Source: Terriglobales bacterium
Lineage (GTDB): Bacteria; Acidobacteriota; Terriglobia; Terriglobales; Acidobacteriaceae
DNA: 64,000 nt
Direction of reading: 5' to 3'
Assembly (NCBI GenBank): GCA_035651655.1
Contig: DASRFG010000026.1
Span: 103,805-167,804, forward strand
Both the position numbers and the translations under genes were made by a program. The notes under the pieces were generated by a model, which worked only from the letters and a program-made list of their open reading frames with translations, was not told where the DNA came from and ran no database searches. Of this stretch, positions 9,631 to 18,323 are shown one piece after another. Position 1 is the stretch's first letter. Every line of letters starts with the position of its first letter.

Positions 9631-10554
9631 ATGTCTGCTGGTGCGCCGCAAACTTTTAAAGTCGGATTGGTGCAGATGTCCTGCACACTCAATCCCGAGG
9701 AGAACCTGGAGCGCGCCATGGACCGCATACGCGATGCCGCCGGGCGAGGGGCGCGCGTGGTCTGCCTGCCCGAATTATTCAGCACTCAATACTTTTGCCA
9801 ACGGGAAGACGCCAGCCTGTTCGACCTTGCAGAGCCCATTCCTGGGCCCAGTAGCACACGGCTTTCGCAAGTGGCGCGCCAGCAAAAAGTGGTGCTGATT
9901 GCTTCACTTTTCGAAAAGCGGGCGTCTGGTATTTACCACAACACTGCAGTGGTCTTCGATGCCGACGGGGCCATGCGCGGCATTTATCGCAAGATGCACA
10001 TCCCCGACGATCCTCTCTATTACGAAAAGTTCTACTTTACCCCCGGCGATCTCGGCTTTCGAGCTTTCGATACCGAAGCCGGAAAGGTCGGAGCACTGGT
10101 GTGTTGGGACCAGTGGTTTCCCGAAGGCGCGCGGCTCACCGCGCTGCAGGGTGCGAACGTTCTGTTTTATCCGACAGCAATTGGCTGGCATCCCGCGGAA
10201 AAGGAAGAATACGGTGCCGCGCAACATGATGCGTGGCGTACCATCCAGCGAGCGCACGCGATCGCCAACGGCGTCTATGTGGCCGTAGTAAATCGTGTAG
10301 GACATGAAACCGGCGACATTCGCGGCAACTCGGCTCCCGGCGCCGGCCTTGAGTTCTGGGGCGGCTCGTTCATCTGTGATCCCTTTGGGACCGTCATTGC
10401 CGAAGCTTCGCACGACAAAGAAGAAATCCTGATCGGCGAGGTTGATTTGCGGAAGTTAGAAGATGTTCGCCGCAACTGGCCGTTTCTGCGCGACCGGCGA
10501 ATTGATAGCTACGCGACCATCACCAGTCGCTTCCTGGATACAACGCTTCCGTGA
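9631..10554 (+). CDS. aguB: N-carbamoylputrescine amidase
   Basis: Hydrolyses N-carbamoylputrescine to putrescine, CO2 and ammonia. A nitrilase-superfamily enzyme of 307 residues with the Glu-Lys-Cys triad visible as Glu48 (CLPELF), Lys121 (YRKMHIPDD) and Cys158 (LVCWDQWFPE). IPDDPLYYEKFYFTPGD is characteristic of the carbamoylputrescine amidase subgroup. The reading frame is open further upstream, but MSAGAPQTFKVGLVQ at 9631 fits the family start and avoids running into the divergent gene's 5' end. Its stop overlaps the next start (aguA) by 4 bp, so the two last steps of putrescine synthesis are translationally coupled. Confidence 0.95.
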   Translation: MSAGAPQTFKVGLVQMSCTLNPEENLERAMDRIRDAAGRGARVVCLPELFSTQYFCQREDASLFDLAEPIPGPSSTRLSQVARQQKVVLIASLFEKRASGIYHNTAVVFDADGAMRGIYRKMHIPDDPLYYEKFYFTPGDLGFRAFDTEAGKVGALVCWDQWFPEGARLTALQGANVLFYPTAIGWHPAEKEEYGAAQHDAWRTIQRAHAIANGVYVAVVNRVGHETGDIRGNSAPGAGLEFWGGSFICDPFGTVIAEASHDKEEILIGEVDLRKLEDVRRNWPFLRDRRIDSYATITSRFLDTTLP

Positions 10555-11708
10555 GCCCGCGCAAAACGAAGTCTGCGTCCCCGAAGTCTTCTTCCTCGAA
10601 ATCTTCTCCTCCGAAGTTCAAGGGCTTAACCGCTTCAGGCAAATACCGTATGCCGGCTGAATGGGAGCCGCACGCCGCCACCTGGCTCGCTTGGCCTCAT
10701 AATCGCTCTGACTGGCCGGGAAAATTTCAGCCCATCCCCTGGGTCTACGCTGAGATTGTTCGCCATCTTTCACGCAACGAGCGGGTAGAAATCATTGTCG
10801 GCAACAACCTTGTGGAAGAGAACGCCCGCAAGGTGCTGCAGACGGCCGGCGCATCGCTTGAGAAGGTCCGGTTCCATCGCTGGGCCACCGATCGGGTATG
10901 GACGCGCGATTATGGACCGATCTTTGTGAGAGAGCAGACAGCGGAGGACCGAATCGCGGCTACAGTTTGGCGCTTCAATGCCTGGGCGAAGTATTCCGAC
11001 TGGCAGAACGACGCCACGGTGGCGACCAGAATTGCCTGTCAGCTGCGCGTTCCCGAGGTTCGACCCAGCTTGAATGCCGCCGAAGGCCCGCGCCAGATCG
11101 TGCTCGAAGGTGGCAGCATTGACGTGAATGGGCAGGGCACTTTGCTTACCACCGAGGAGTGCCTGCTGAGTTCGGTACAACAGCGCAACCCGGGGGTTGG
11201 CCGTGAGCAACTGGAAAAACTTTTCTCCGAGTATTTGGGCATCAAAAAGGTCATCTGGCTTGGCAGAGGCATCGTCGGCGACGACACCCACGGTCACGTG
11301 GACGACATCGCACGTTTCGTGGCTCCTGATACGGTAGTTGCAGCCGTCGAACTTAATTCCAGTGATCCCAATTACGCGCCACTGCAGCAAAATCGGCAGC
11401 GTCTGAAGTCGAGCACCGACCAGAGAGGGCAGCGGCTTCAAGTCGTCGATCTGCCTATGCCCGGGCCGGTGAGCTTCCGTGGGCGTCGTCTGCCCGCAAG
11501 CTACGCCAATTTCTATATTGCAGATAACCTGGTCCTGGTACCCACCTTTAACGACAAAAACGACCGGCTCGCGCTTAACATCCTGTCTGATCTATTTCCC
11601 GATCGCGGCGTTGTAGGAATCTACTGCGGGGATTTGATCTGGGGCTTCGGCGCTATCCATTGCTTGACTCAACAGCAACCAGCGGCCGCTCAGACAAACA
11701 AAGCCTAG
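10551..11708 (+). CDS. aguA: Agmatine deiminase
   Basis: Converts agmatine to N-carbamoylputrescine and ammonia; a guanidine-modifying-enzyme fold. Conserved blocks in order: EWEPHAATWLAWPHN, WTRDYGPIF, LEGGSIDVNG, GDDTHGHVDDIARF, ASYANFYIADN and GAIHCLTQQQP, with Cys371 the expected nucleophile. At 385 residues it is slightly longer than usual because of a Ser/Lys/Pro-rich N-terminal extension (about 25 residues). The GTG at 10551 overlaps the aguB stop by 4 bp; ATG at 10650, immediately before PAEWEPH, is an alternative start without the extension. Its substrate is made by the pyruvoyl decarboxylase nearby and its product is used by AguB. Confidence 0.95.
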   Translation: MSPRKTKSASPKSSSSKSSPPKFKGLTASGKYRMPAEWEPHAATWLAWPHNRSDWPGKFQPIPWVYAEIVRHLSRNERVEIIVGNNLVEENARKVLQTAGASLEKVRFHRWATDRVWTRDYGPIFVREQTAEDRIAATVWRFNAWAKYSDWQNDATVATRIACQLRVPEVRPSLNAAEGPRQIVLEGGSIDVNGQGTLLTTEECLLSSVQQRNPGVGREQLEKLFSEYLGIKKVIWLGRGIVGDDTHGHVDDIARFVAPDTVVAAVELNSSDPNYAPLQQNRQRLKSSTDQRGQRLQVVDLPMPGPVSFRGRRLPASYANFYIADNLVLVPTFNDKNDRLALNILSDLFPDRGVVGIYCGDLIWGFGAIHCLTQQQPAAAQTNKA

Positions 11709-11717
11709 CGGCTGTTC

Positions 11718-12797
11718 CTAACCTGCAACCCGATTCGCGATCCACTCGCCAGCCTCGCGAGTTCCGAGCGTCCCGCCGACGTCCTGCGTGGTCTTCTTCT
11801 GGCGGACCGATTCCAGGACTGCGGCATCAATCTTCACCGCCTCGGCGGTCAATCCAAGATGCTTCAGCATCATGGCCGCGGTCGAAATCGCGCCGATGGG
11901 ATTGGCGATGTTTTTGCCCGCAATCGGCGGCGCTGAGCCGTGCACTGGCTCGAACATGGACGTCTTTCCGGGATGGATGTTGCCGCTGGCGGCCATGCCT
12001 AGTCCACCCTGCAATCCTGCCGCCAGGTCAGTAATGATGTCGCCGAACATGTTGTTGGTCACAATTACGTGAAACTGGCGGGGATCGCGAACCATCTGCA
12101 GACACAGCGCGTCCACGTACATGTGCTCGGCTTTTATCTCTGCATATTCGCTGGCCACCTGCTTAAACACGCGCTGCCACAGGCCGTGAGCGTAGGTCAT
12201 GACATTGGACTTGTCGCTCATCATTACGCGCGAACCTGTTTTACGCGGATGGTGGCGCGCATATTCAAACGCGTACCGAATAATCCGCTCGACTCCCCGG
12301 CGGGTATTGATATCTTCCTGAACTGCGATTTCCTCCGGCGTGCCCTGGTTGAGTACGCCGCCGACGTCAACGTAAACTCCTTCCGTATTTTCGCGAATCA
12401 CGGTGAAATTAACATCCTGTGGCTTGACGCCCTTCAGAGGGCACAACGATTCATCGAGCAATTTCACCGGGCGAACATTGGCGTACAGGTCCATTTTGAA
12501 GCGCATACCCAGCAGGATCTCTTTAGCGTGAATGTTCGTGGGCACGCGGGGATCGCCGAAAGCCCCCACCAGGATCGCTTCGAAATCATTGGCCAGCATG
12601 GTGAAGCCATCCGGCGGAACGGTGGTGCCGTCTTTGAGGTAGCGGTCGGCGCTCCAATCAAAGCTGGACATTTCGATTGGCGCCCGGCTGGCCTCAATCA
12701 CCTTAACTGCCTGGGCGATCACCTCCTGGCCGATGCCGTCGCCCGGCACCACAGCAATCCGTTTTTTCCTGGAAGAGGAGTCCTTGGCAGCACACAT
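11718..12797 (-). CDS. Isocitrate/isopropylmalate dehydrogenase family protein (3-isopropylmalate or D-malate/tartrate type)
   Basis: 359-residue beta-decarboxylating dehydrogenase: oxidises a 2-hydroxy-3-alkyl-malate and decarboxylates it with NAD. VVPGDGIGQEV opens the fold; RENTEGVYVDVGG, MSDKSNVMTY and NNMFGDIITDLAAGLQGGLG (metal-binding aspartates) follow, then FEPVHGSAPPIAGKNIANP. The RENTEGVY...GG loop resembles D-malate/tartrate dehydrogenases as much as classical LeuB, and there are no leuC or leuD genes beside it, so the substrate is open. The C-terminus converges on aguA with a 9-bp gap. Start ATG at 12797 has only a weak ribosome-binding site. Confidence 0.88.
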   Translation of the reverse strand: MCAAKDSSSRKKRIAVVPGDGIGQEVIAQAVKVIEASRAPIEMSSFDWSADRYLKDGTTVPPDGFTMLANDFEAILVGAFGDPRVPTNIHAKEILLGMRFKMDLYANVRPVKLLDESLCPLKGVKPQDVNFTVIRENTEGVYVDVGGVLNQGTPEEIAVQEDINTRRGVERIIRYAFEYARHHPRKTGSRVMMSDKSNVMTYAHGLWQRVFKQVASEYAEIKAEHMYVDALCLQMVRDPRQFHVIVTNNMFGDIITDLAAGLQGGLGMAASGNIHPGKTSMFEPVHGSAPPIAGKNIANPIGAISTAAMMLKHLGLTAEAVKIDAAVLESVRQKKTTQDVGGTLGTREAGEWIANRVAG

Positions 12798-12858
12798 AAA
12801 GCCAAGAAGTTTACATGAGTGGGCTCACAACGTCTGGCTCGAGCGAAACGCGCTTGAG

Positions 12859-12864
12859 TATAAT
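12859..12864 (+). promoter_or_regulatory. Candidate -10 box of the ygfZ operon
   Basis: A perfect TATAAT lies 12 nt before the ygfZ ATG (12876). No convincing -35 is seen at the right spacing. If used, transcription would begin about 5 nt before the start codon, giving an almost leaderless mRNA. Confidence 0.35.
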
Positions 12865-12875
12865 TAATAGTTTGT

Positions 12876-13922
12876 ATGGCTGCGAGCGCACTAACTGAGA
12901 AGCTGACGGCGGCGGGCGCCTCGGGACAGTACGGCGGGGCCGAGACCGTGTTGCGCTTCTCCGACTCGAAAACTGAATTTGCGGCATTGCTCTCGGGCGC
13001 TGGTGTTTGCGATCTGTGCTGGCGCGCAAAGCTCGCCATCCGCGGCCGCGATCGCGTGCGTTGGTTTAATGGCATGGTGAGCAACAACGTTCGCGACCTG
13101 GCGGCTGGCCGTGGCGTTTACAGCTTCGTGTTGAATCCGCAGGGACGGATCCTGGGCGACTTCTACGCCTGGAATCACGGCGAAGAATTTCTGGTGGATA
13201 CCGATCTCGCTCAGTTACCGAATCTGCTGGCGCTGTGGCGAAAGTTCATCATCATGGATAAGGTTGAACTGGTGGAAGTCGCCGACCAGTTCGCCGCCAT
13301 AGGAGTCCAGGGACCTAAGGCTGCTGAGGTGCTTCGAGCAGCCGGAATACAGGTTCCCGAGCTGCAGCCGCTGGAAATGGTCGAAAGTAGCTGGCAGCAG
13401 GGCAGCTTGACTCTAGTTCGCGCCGATGAGCCGAAAGTCCGATACGAAGTTTGGCTCACTCCAGAACATGCAGCAGCTGCCTGGGACGCATTAGTGAAAG
13501 CAGGCGCCACTCCCGTAGGCGCGGAGGCGATCGAGTTGGCGCGCATTGCTGCTGGAATTCCAAAATATGGCCAGGATATTCGTGAGCGCGACCTACCGCA
13601 GGAAACCCAGCAGGAGCGGGCGTTGAATTTCACCAAAGGCTGCTACATCGGACAGGAAATCGTGGAGCGCATTCGCTCGCGGGGTAATGTGCACCGGATG
13701 TTCACTGGCCTCAAAATTGAGGGTCCCTTGCCGGCTCCTGGCGCGAAGCTCCAGGCGGACGGGAAAGATGTCGGCGAGGTCACCAGCGTCGGTGTGCTGC
13801 CACTAGCTGGCGGACAATTGCCCGTAGCGCTCGGGTACGTGCGCCGGGAGGCAGGTTCTCTGGGCTCCTTCCTGACGGCCGGTGAGACCAAGGCTACGGT
13901 GCAGCCGCCGCCGTTTACGTAA
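12876..13922 (+). CDS. ygfZ: YgfZ/GcvT-domain folate-binding protein (Fe-S cluster biogenesis)
   Basis: 348 residues of the aminomethyltransferase-like fold. The signature KGCYIGQEIVERIRSRGNVHR carries the conserved cysteine at residue 256, as in E. coli YgfZ, which binds tetrahydrofolate and supports maturation or repair of certain Fe-S enzymes. NPQGRILGDFYAW and FAAIGVQGPKA are typical N-terminal blocks. It lacks full T-protein glycine-cleavage context, so it is not read as gcvT. First gene of a forward run (DUF1844, MBL, ribF, MFS) with gaps of 14, -4, 5 and 17 bp. No clear Shine-Dalgarno; see the TATAAT just upstream. Confidence 0.88.
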   Translation: MAASALTEKLTAAGASGQYGGAETVLRFSDSKTEFAALLSGAGVCDLCWRAKLAIRGRDRVRWFNGMVSNNVRDLAAGRGVYSFVLNPQGRILGDFYAWNHGEEFLVDTDLAQLPNLLALWRKFIIMDKVELVEVADQFAAIGVQGPKAAEVLRAAGIQVPELQPLEMVESSWQQGSLTLVRADEPKVRYEVWLTPEHAAAAWDALVKAGATPVGAEAIELARIAAGIPKYGQDIRERDLPQETQQERALNFTKGCYIGQEIVERIRSRGNVHRMFTGLKIEGPLPAPGAKLQADGKDVGEVTSVGVLPLAGGQLPVALGYVRREAGSLGSFLTAGETKATVQPPPFT

Positions 13923-13936
13923 TAGGGTCCAAGTTT

Positions 13937-14539
13937 ATGGCCGAGAAAAAAGAAGAGTTCGTAGTTACCGACCGGCGGCTGTTCACGCCTGAGGGTGAGC
14001 TGCGCCCCGATGTTCCTGAAGAAGAGCCTTCCCGGCCCGCAGCCGCACCGCCGCAGAAGCCAACCGCTCCCACTGAAACAGCCTTCAAGCCCAGCGCTCC
14101 TTCTCCTCCACCCGAAACTGAAGCCAAGACCCCAACCCCTCCTAGCGCGGAGGAGCAGAAAGCTCAAGCCGATGCGTACAGCAAGTCCACTCGCGATTTG
14201 GACGCTCAATTAAAAACTCAGTTGGGGTCGCGCAAAGCTCAAGACCTGGAGATGACCTTTGAGCGTTTCCTGGCGTCGCTCTACATGACTGCCCTTTTGC
14301 AGCTCGGCTTGGTACGAGAACAAGGCGCTCAGCCACAAATTGACCTGATCGGAGCGCGGCAGACCATTGACACCATCTCCATCCTGGAACAAAAGACCAA
14401 AGGAAATCTGACCGCAGCCGAGCAAGCGTTCATGCAAAACGTACTCTACGAGCTGCACATGGCCTACTTGGAGGTCACCAACGCACTCGCCCGCGGACCG
14501 CAGACGCCGCCTCCTGGTGCCGGTCCGAAGCCTCGATGA
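13937..14539 (+). CDS. DUF1844 domain protein with Pro/Ala-rich linker
   Basis: 200 residues. The N-terminal 30 residues (VTDRRLFTPEGELRPDV) and C-terminal helical region (about 105-190: FERFLASLYMTALLQLG, IDLIGARQTIDTISILEQKT, FMQNVLYELHMAYLEVTN) match the DUF1844 architecture. Between them is a low-complexity Pro/Ala/Glu linker (about 35-85). Function is unknown; it probably forms a small helical bundle in the cytoplasm. The stop overlaps the start of the MBL gene by 4 bp, indicating coupled translation. Confidence 0.85.
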   Translation: MAEKKEEFVVTDRRLFTPEGELRPDVPEEEPSRPAAAPPQKPTAPTETAFKPSAPSPPPETEAKTPTPPSAEEQKAQADAYSKSTRDLDAQLKTQLGSRKAQDLEMTFERFLASLYMTALLQLGLVREQGAQPQIDLIGARQTIDTISILEQKTKGNLTAAEQAFMQNVLYELHMAYLEVTNALARGPQTPPPGAGPKPR

Positions 14540-15306
14540 AGGCGGTCCTGACGGTGTTGGGAAGTGGGACCTCCATGGGAGTTCCTACCATCGGTTGCAA
14601 CTGCGGGGTTTGCACTTCGTCCGATCCTCACGATTGTCGTACGCGTCCATCGGTGTTGGTGGAATACAACGGGCATGTTGTTCTGATTGACACCACTCCG
14701 GATTTTCGCCAGCAGGCAATCCGGGAGCACATTCGACAGCTTGACGCAGTGCTCTACACTCACTCCCATGCGGACCATATTCTTGGACTCGATGACCTTC
14801 GATCGCTCAGCTTTCACCGCGAATCGCCGATTCCACTGTATGCCCGCGAGGACGTGGCGCAGTCTTTGCGCCAGATGTTCAGCTACATTTTTGACCGCAA
14901 TTACAAATACGGCGGGCTCGCCCGCGTGGAGCTCAAACCCATTGATGGCCCAGTCGAGCTGTTTGGGGCCTGCTTTCGACCTTTGAAGGTGCTGCACGGT
15001 GACGCCGAGATATTTGGCTACCGCTTCGGCTCGACTGCCTATCTCACCGACTTCAGTACGATTCCGGAAGAATCTTTCGATCAGCTCGCGGGCCTGGACA
15101 TTTTGTTCTTGGACGCGCTGCGCCGCAAACCTCATCCAACGCACTCCACTGTGGAGAACTCGTTGCGCATTGTGGAGCGGGTGAAGCCAGCGCGTGCATT
15201 TTTCACCCATATCTCGCATGATCTCCCACACCAGCAGACCAATGCCTCACTTCCAGCGAATGTGCGGTTATCCTATGACGGCCTGAAGCTTGAGTTCGAA
15301 ATCTGA
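14536..15306 (+). CDS. Metallo-beta-lactamase-fold hydrolase (PhnP-like phosphodiesterase family)
   Basis: 256 residues. LGSGTSMGVPTIGCNCGVC at the N-terminus, with paired cysteines also at DPHDC, is the zinc-binding feature of PhnP-like proteins. The catalytic THSHADHILGLDDL motif, LHGD, YLTDFSTIP and the late FTHISHDLPH supply the di-metal ligands. PhnP hydrolyses cyclic ribose phosphate in phosphonate breakdown, but no phosphonate genes are present, so the substrate is probably another phosphodiester. It starts inside the stop of the DUF1844 gene and is followed 5 bp later by ribF. Confidence 0.88.
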   Translation: MKAVLTVLGSGTSMGVPTIGCNCGVCTSSDPHDCRTRPSVLVEYNGHVVLIDTTPDFRQQAIREHIRQLDAVLYTHSHADHILGLDDLRSLSFHRESPIPLYAREDVAQSLRQMFSYIFDRNYKYGGLARVELKPIDGPVELFGACFRPLKVLHGDAEIFGYRFGSTAYLTDFSTIPEESFDQLAGLDILFLDALRRKPHPTHSTVENSLRIVERVKPARAFFTHISHDLPHQQTNASLPANVRLSYDGLKLEFEI

Positions 15307-15311
15307 AACAG

Positions 15312-16262
15312 ATGAAGATATTTCGCCACCTCGAGGATATTCCTGCTGACTTGGGCAGAAGTGTGGTCAGCGTCGGAAACTTCGATGGCGTACATCGTGC
15401 CCATAGGCACGTGCTCAACGAGATTGGAACACGGGCGCGGCAAATACACGCGAAATCTGTAGCAGTCACCTTTGAGCCGCACCCGGTACGGATTCTCCGA
15501 CCTGATGCTGCGCCTCCGCTGATCACGCCTTTACCGGTCAAATTGCGCCTGCTGGAAACAACCGGTGTGGATGCAACTCTGGTGTTGCCCTTTACTCGTG
15601 ATCTTTCACTCCTCAGTCCGCGCGAATTTGCCGAACAGATCCTGAAAAATCGGCTACACGCCCGCGAAGTGCACGAGGGATTTAATTTCAGGTTCGGCCA
15701 CAAGGCAGCCGGCACGGTGAGCATGCTCGCCGAGTTCGGGCGCGGGATGGGGTTTGAAACAAAGGTTTATCCCGAGATGCGGATCCGCGGCCACCAGGTC
15801 TCCAGCAGCCATATCCGCGAACTAATTCTGCATGGCGACATCAGCCGCGCACGACAGCTCCTCGGAGATACATTCAGCATTCTCTCGACCCCGGGGCGGG
15901 GGCGCGGGTTCGGCGCGAAGTACACGGTTCCAACAATTAATCTGAGCCGCTATGACGAACTGGTCCCGCAGGATGGTGTGTATATCACGCGAACCAGAGT
16001 AGGCGAGGAGTGCTTTGATTCCGTCACCAACGTAGGAAACCGTCCAACTTTCGGCGCCGATTCATTCGCCATCGAGTCCCATCTGCTCAACTTCCATCCG
16101 CTGGAACTCGCGCCGGAGACCGAGGTGGAAATCCATTTTCTACGACGCCTGCGCGGTGAAATTAAATTCCCCTCGGTGGACGCACTGCGGCAGCAGATCG
16201 CCCATGACGTTCACCATGCGCGCCGCTACTTTCACCTTTTCGAGAAGCTTTCTTCCCAGTAG
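15312..16262 (+). CDS. ribF: Bifunctional riboflavin kinase/FAD synthetase
   Basis: Makes FMN from riboflavin, then FAD. 316 residues, the usual length. The N-terminal adenylyltransferase domain shows VGNFDGVHRAH (nucleotide-binding HxGH-like loop), FEPHPVRIL and SSSHIRELI; the C-terminal kinase domain shows GRGRGFGAKYTVPTINL and VTNVGNRPTFG, with Thr/Asn at the flavin site. It is tightly packed between the MBL gene (5 bp) and the MFS gene (17 bp). Confidence 0.96.
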   Translation: MKIFRHLEDIPADLGRSVVSVGNFDGVHRAHRHVLNEIGTRARQIHAKSVAVTFEPHPVRILRPDAAPPLITPLPVKLRLLETTGVDATLVLPFTRDLSLLSPREFAEQILKNRLHAREVHEGFNFRFGHKAAGTVSMLAEFGRGMGFETKVYPEMRIRGHQVSSSHIRELILHGDISRARQLLGDTFSILSTPGRGRGFGAKYTVPTINLSRYDELVPQDGVYITRTRVGEECFDSVTNVGNRPTFGADSFAIESHLLNFHPLELAPETEVEIHFLRRLRGEIKFPSVDALRQQIAHDVHHARRYFHLFEKLSSQ

Positions 16263-16279
16263 CTATACAATCGCCCGCC

Positions 16280-17539
16280 ATGGCCGGAACTGCACCGTTG
16301 CGTCTTTTGAGCACCACGCGCGATCAGCGACGCACCTTGCTCGCGGCCGGACTAGGCTGGATGCTGGATGGCTTTGACGTGATGCTGTATGCCCTGGTGC
16401 TGACGCATGTGATGCGCGACCTGGGCATGAGCAAAGCCACAGCCGGTCTTCTTAATACGCTTACTCTGCTGGCATCAGGCCTGGGCGGCGTTCTATTCGG
16501 CTTCATTGCCGATCGCCTCGGCCGCAAGCGCGCCCTCATGGCCAGCATTCTTACTTATTCGGTTTGTTCTTTCGCCTCTGGACTCTCCACATCCATTCTT
16601 ATGCTGGCGGTTTTCCGCTTCGTGCTTGGGCTGGGCATGGGCGGAGAGTGGAACACGGGTGCCGCCCTGGTCGCCGAGACCTGGCCAACTGCGCTTCGCG
16701 CGAAGGCGCTCTCCATTGTCCAGAGTTCGTGGGCCATCGGCTATGCCGCGGCCGCCCTCGTCTCCGGGCTGATGCTGCGGGTAGCCAACTGGCGGGCCGT
16801 CTTTTTCGTAGGGATCGCTCCCGCATTGTTGACCCTGTGGATCCAAAAAGATGTTCCCGAGTCGGAAATGTGGCAGGAGCATCGCGCGGAATCTTCGCGG
16901 ACAGCCGAAGCCAGCTCTTCAACAAACATATCCTTAGGGCGCTTATTCACCTCGCCGCTCGCCAAGCCAACATTGACCCTGTTGCTGGTCAATTTTTTTG
17001 GCATGTTCGGGTGGTGGGGACTGTTCACCTGGATTCCATCTTTCCTATCGCTTCCGGTCGCGCAGGGCGGCCGCGGCTTCGGGGTGATGAGCACTACCAC
17101 TCTGCTGGTGGTTTTGAATCTCTTGGGAATGTTTCCCGGATATCTCAGTTTTGGCTGGGTCGCGGACTGGGTCGGACGCCGCAATGCGTTCGTGTATTAC
17201 ATGCTGGCTGCTGCTCTTCTGGTACCGCTTTACGCAGTGGTACGCTCAGGGTGGGCGCTGATGCTCCTGGGCACGATGGTGGCGTTCTTCGGCACAGGTT
17301 CGTTCTCCGGATCGGGATTAATCGGCAGCGAAATCTTTCCTACGGAAGTGCGCGCTCGCGCTCTCGGATTCACCTATAACGGCGCACGTGCTCTCAGTTC
17401 GGTGGCGCCATTTGTGATCGGACGTGTCGGCCAACAAAAGGGGTTGGGATGGGCTTTTTTTCTGTGCGCCGCGTCATACTTGTTGGCCATGCTTGTGGCA
17501 ACGCAGCTGCCGGAAACCAAAGGAAAAACCTTGCAATAG
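16280..17539 (+). CDS. MFS transporter, organic acid/aromatic acid:H+ symporter-like
   Basis: 419 residues with about 12 hydrophobic segments. GWMLDGFDVMLYALV in the first membrane helix carries the Asp-Gly-Phe-Asp motif of the acid-proton symporter and sialate-transporter groups, and GFIADRLGRKRAL is the MFS A-motif between helices 2 and 3, repeated as GWVADWVGRRNAF in the second half. LGLGMGGEWNTG is the helix 4 signature. Substrate probably a carboxylate or sugar acid; not determinable. Last gene of the ygfZ-ribF run, converging on the glycosylase with a 2-bp gap. Confidence 0.88.
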   Translation: MAGTAPLRLLSTTRDQRRTLLAAGLGWMLDGFDVMLYALVLTHVMRDLGMSKATAGLLNTLTLLASGLGGVLFGFIADRLGRKRALMASILTYSVCSFASGLSTSILMLAVFRFVLGLGMGGEWNTGAALVAETWPTALRAKALSIVQSSWAIGYAAAALVSGLMLRVANWRAVFFVGIAPALLTLWIQKDVPESEMWQEHRAESSRTAEASSSTNISLGRLFTSPLAKPTLTLLLVNFFGMFGWWGLFTWIPSFLSLPVAQGGRGFGVMSTTTLLVVLNLLGMFPGYLSFGWVADWVGRRNAFVYYMLAAALLVPLYAVVRSGWALMLLGTMVAFFGTGSFSGSGLIGSEIFPTEVRARALGFTYNGARALSSVAPFVIGRVGQQKGLGWAFFLCAASYLLAMLVATQLPETKGKTLQ

Positions 17540-17541
17540 AC

Positions 17542-18258
17542 CTAAACAGCCACACTCTTCTTATGTTGCGCTTCACCGCGGACCAATGCAGCTACCCGCT
17601 CAAACACCTTAGTAAACATCTCCTCTGTGAGCTTCCCGGTTTGCGTGTTCTGGTTTGACGGATGATAGGAGGTCACCAGGATTTTTCCATCCGGAAGCGC
17701 GTATTCGGCACCGTGAGCAAACAAAAATTCGGCCTTGCTCTTCACCACGCCAGTCCGCACTAGGTATCTCAGGTATGTGTCGAACCCGATTCGTCCGAGG
17801 GCCACAACCACCTTTACTCTCTTCAGGCAGGCGAGTTCGCGGTCGAGGAATGGGGCGCAGTTGGCCAGCTCCTCGGGAAGCGGCTTGTTGGCCGGCGGTG
17901 CACAGCGGCAAGCGGCAGTAATGTAGGCGTCCAGCAACTTCAAACCGTCATCAATCCGCCGCCCATCAGGCTGATTAGCAAATCCTGTCCGGTGGAGAAC
18001 TGGATACATGAAGTTGCCGGAAGAGTCTCCTGTGAATGGCCGACCGGTACGGTTCGAGCCATGCGCTCCCGGCGCCAGGCCAAGAATCAGTACGCGCGCA
18101 TTGGGGTCGCCAAACCCGGGGACGGGCTTGCCCCAGTACTCGCAATCGCGGTAGGCGCGGCGCTTCTCGCGCGCAATTAACTCGCGATAGGTAACAAGCC
18201 GAGGACAGCGCCGGCAGGCCACCACCTCAGCATTTAGCAGATCAAGGCCAGATGCCAT
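17542..18258 (-). CDS. Family 5 (UDGb-type) uracil-DNA glycosylase
   Basis: Excises uracil and deaminated bases from DNA. 238 residues. Cluster cysteines begin at VVACRRCPRL near the N-terminus and continue at ACRCAPP and LACL, as expected for the Fe-S-containing class. The glycosylase motif GLAPGAHGSNRTGRPFTGD and the late SYHPSNQNTQTGKL match family 5 rather than family 4. Start ATG at 18258; divergent from the PLP decarboxylase with 65 bp between. Confidence 0.92.
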   Translation of the reverse strand: MASGLDLLNAEVVACRRCPRLVTYRELIAREKRRAYRDCEYWGKPVPGFGDPNARVLILGLAPGAHGSNRTGRPFTGDSSGNFMYPVLHRTGFANQPDGRRIDDGLKLLDAYITAACRCAPPANKPLPEELANCAPFLDRELACLKRVKVVVALGRIGFDTYLRYLVRTGVVKSKAEFLFAHGAEYALPDGKILVTSYHPSNQNTQTGKLTEEMFTKVFERVAALVRGEAQHKKSVAV

Positions 18259-18323
18259 AACATCTATTCTAAGTTGCAGCGGGGCTGGCCCGCTCGCAAT
18301 CGTTCTTCTGCGAAGATACCAAC

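Noticed and set aside
12876..13922. Glycine cleavage T-protein
   Set aside because: The KGCYIGQE signature is that of YgfZ and no gcvH or gcvP lies nearby.
16564..17379. 271-codon frame inside the MFS gene
   Set aside because: Out-of-frame shadow in GC-rich coding DNA; the MFS motifs are in the other frame.
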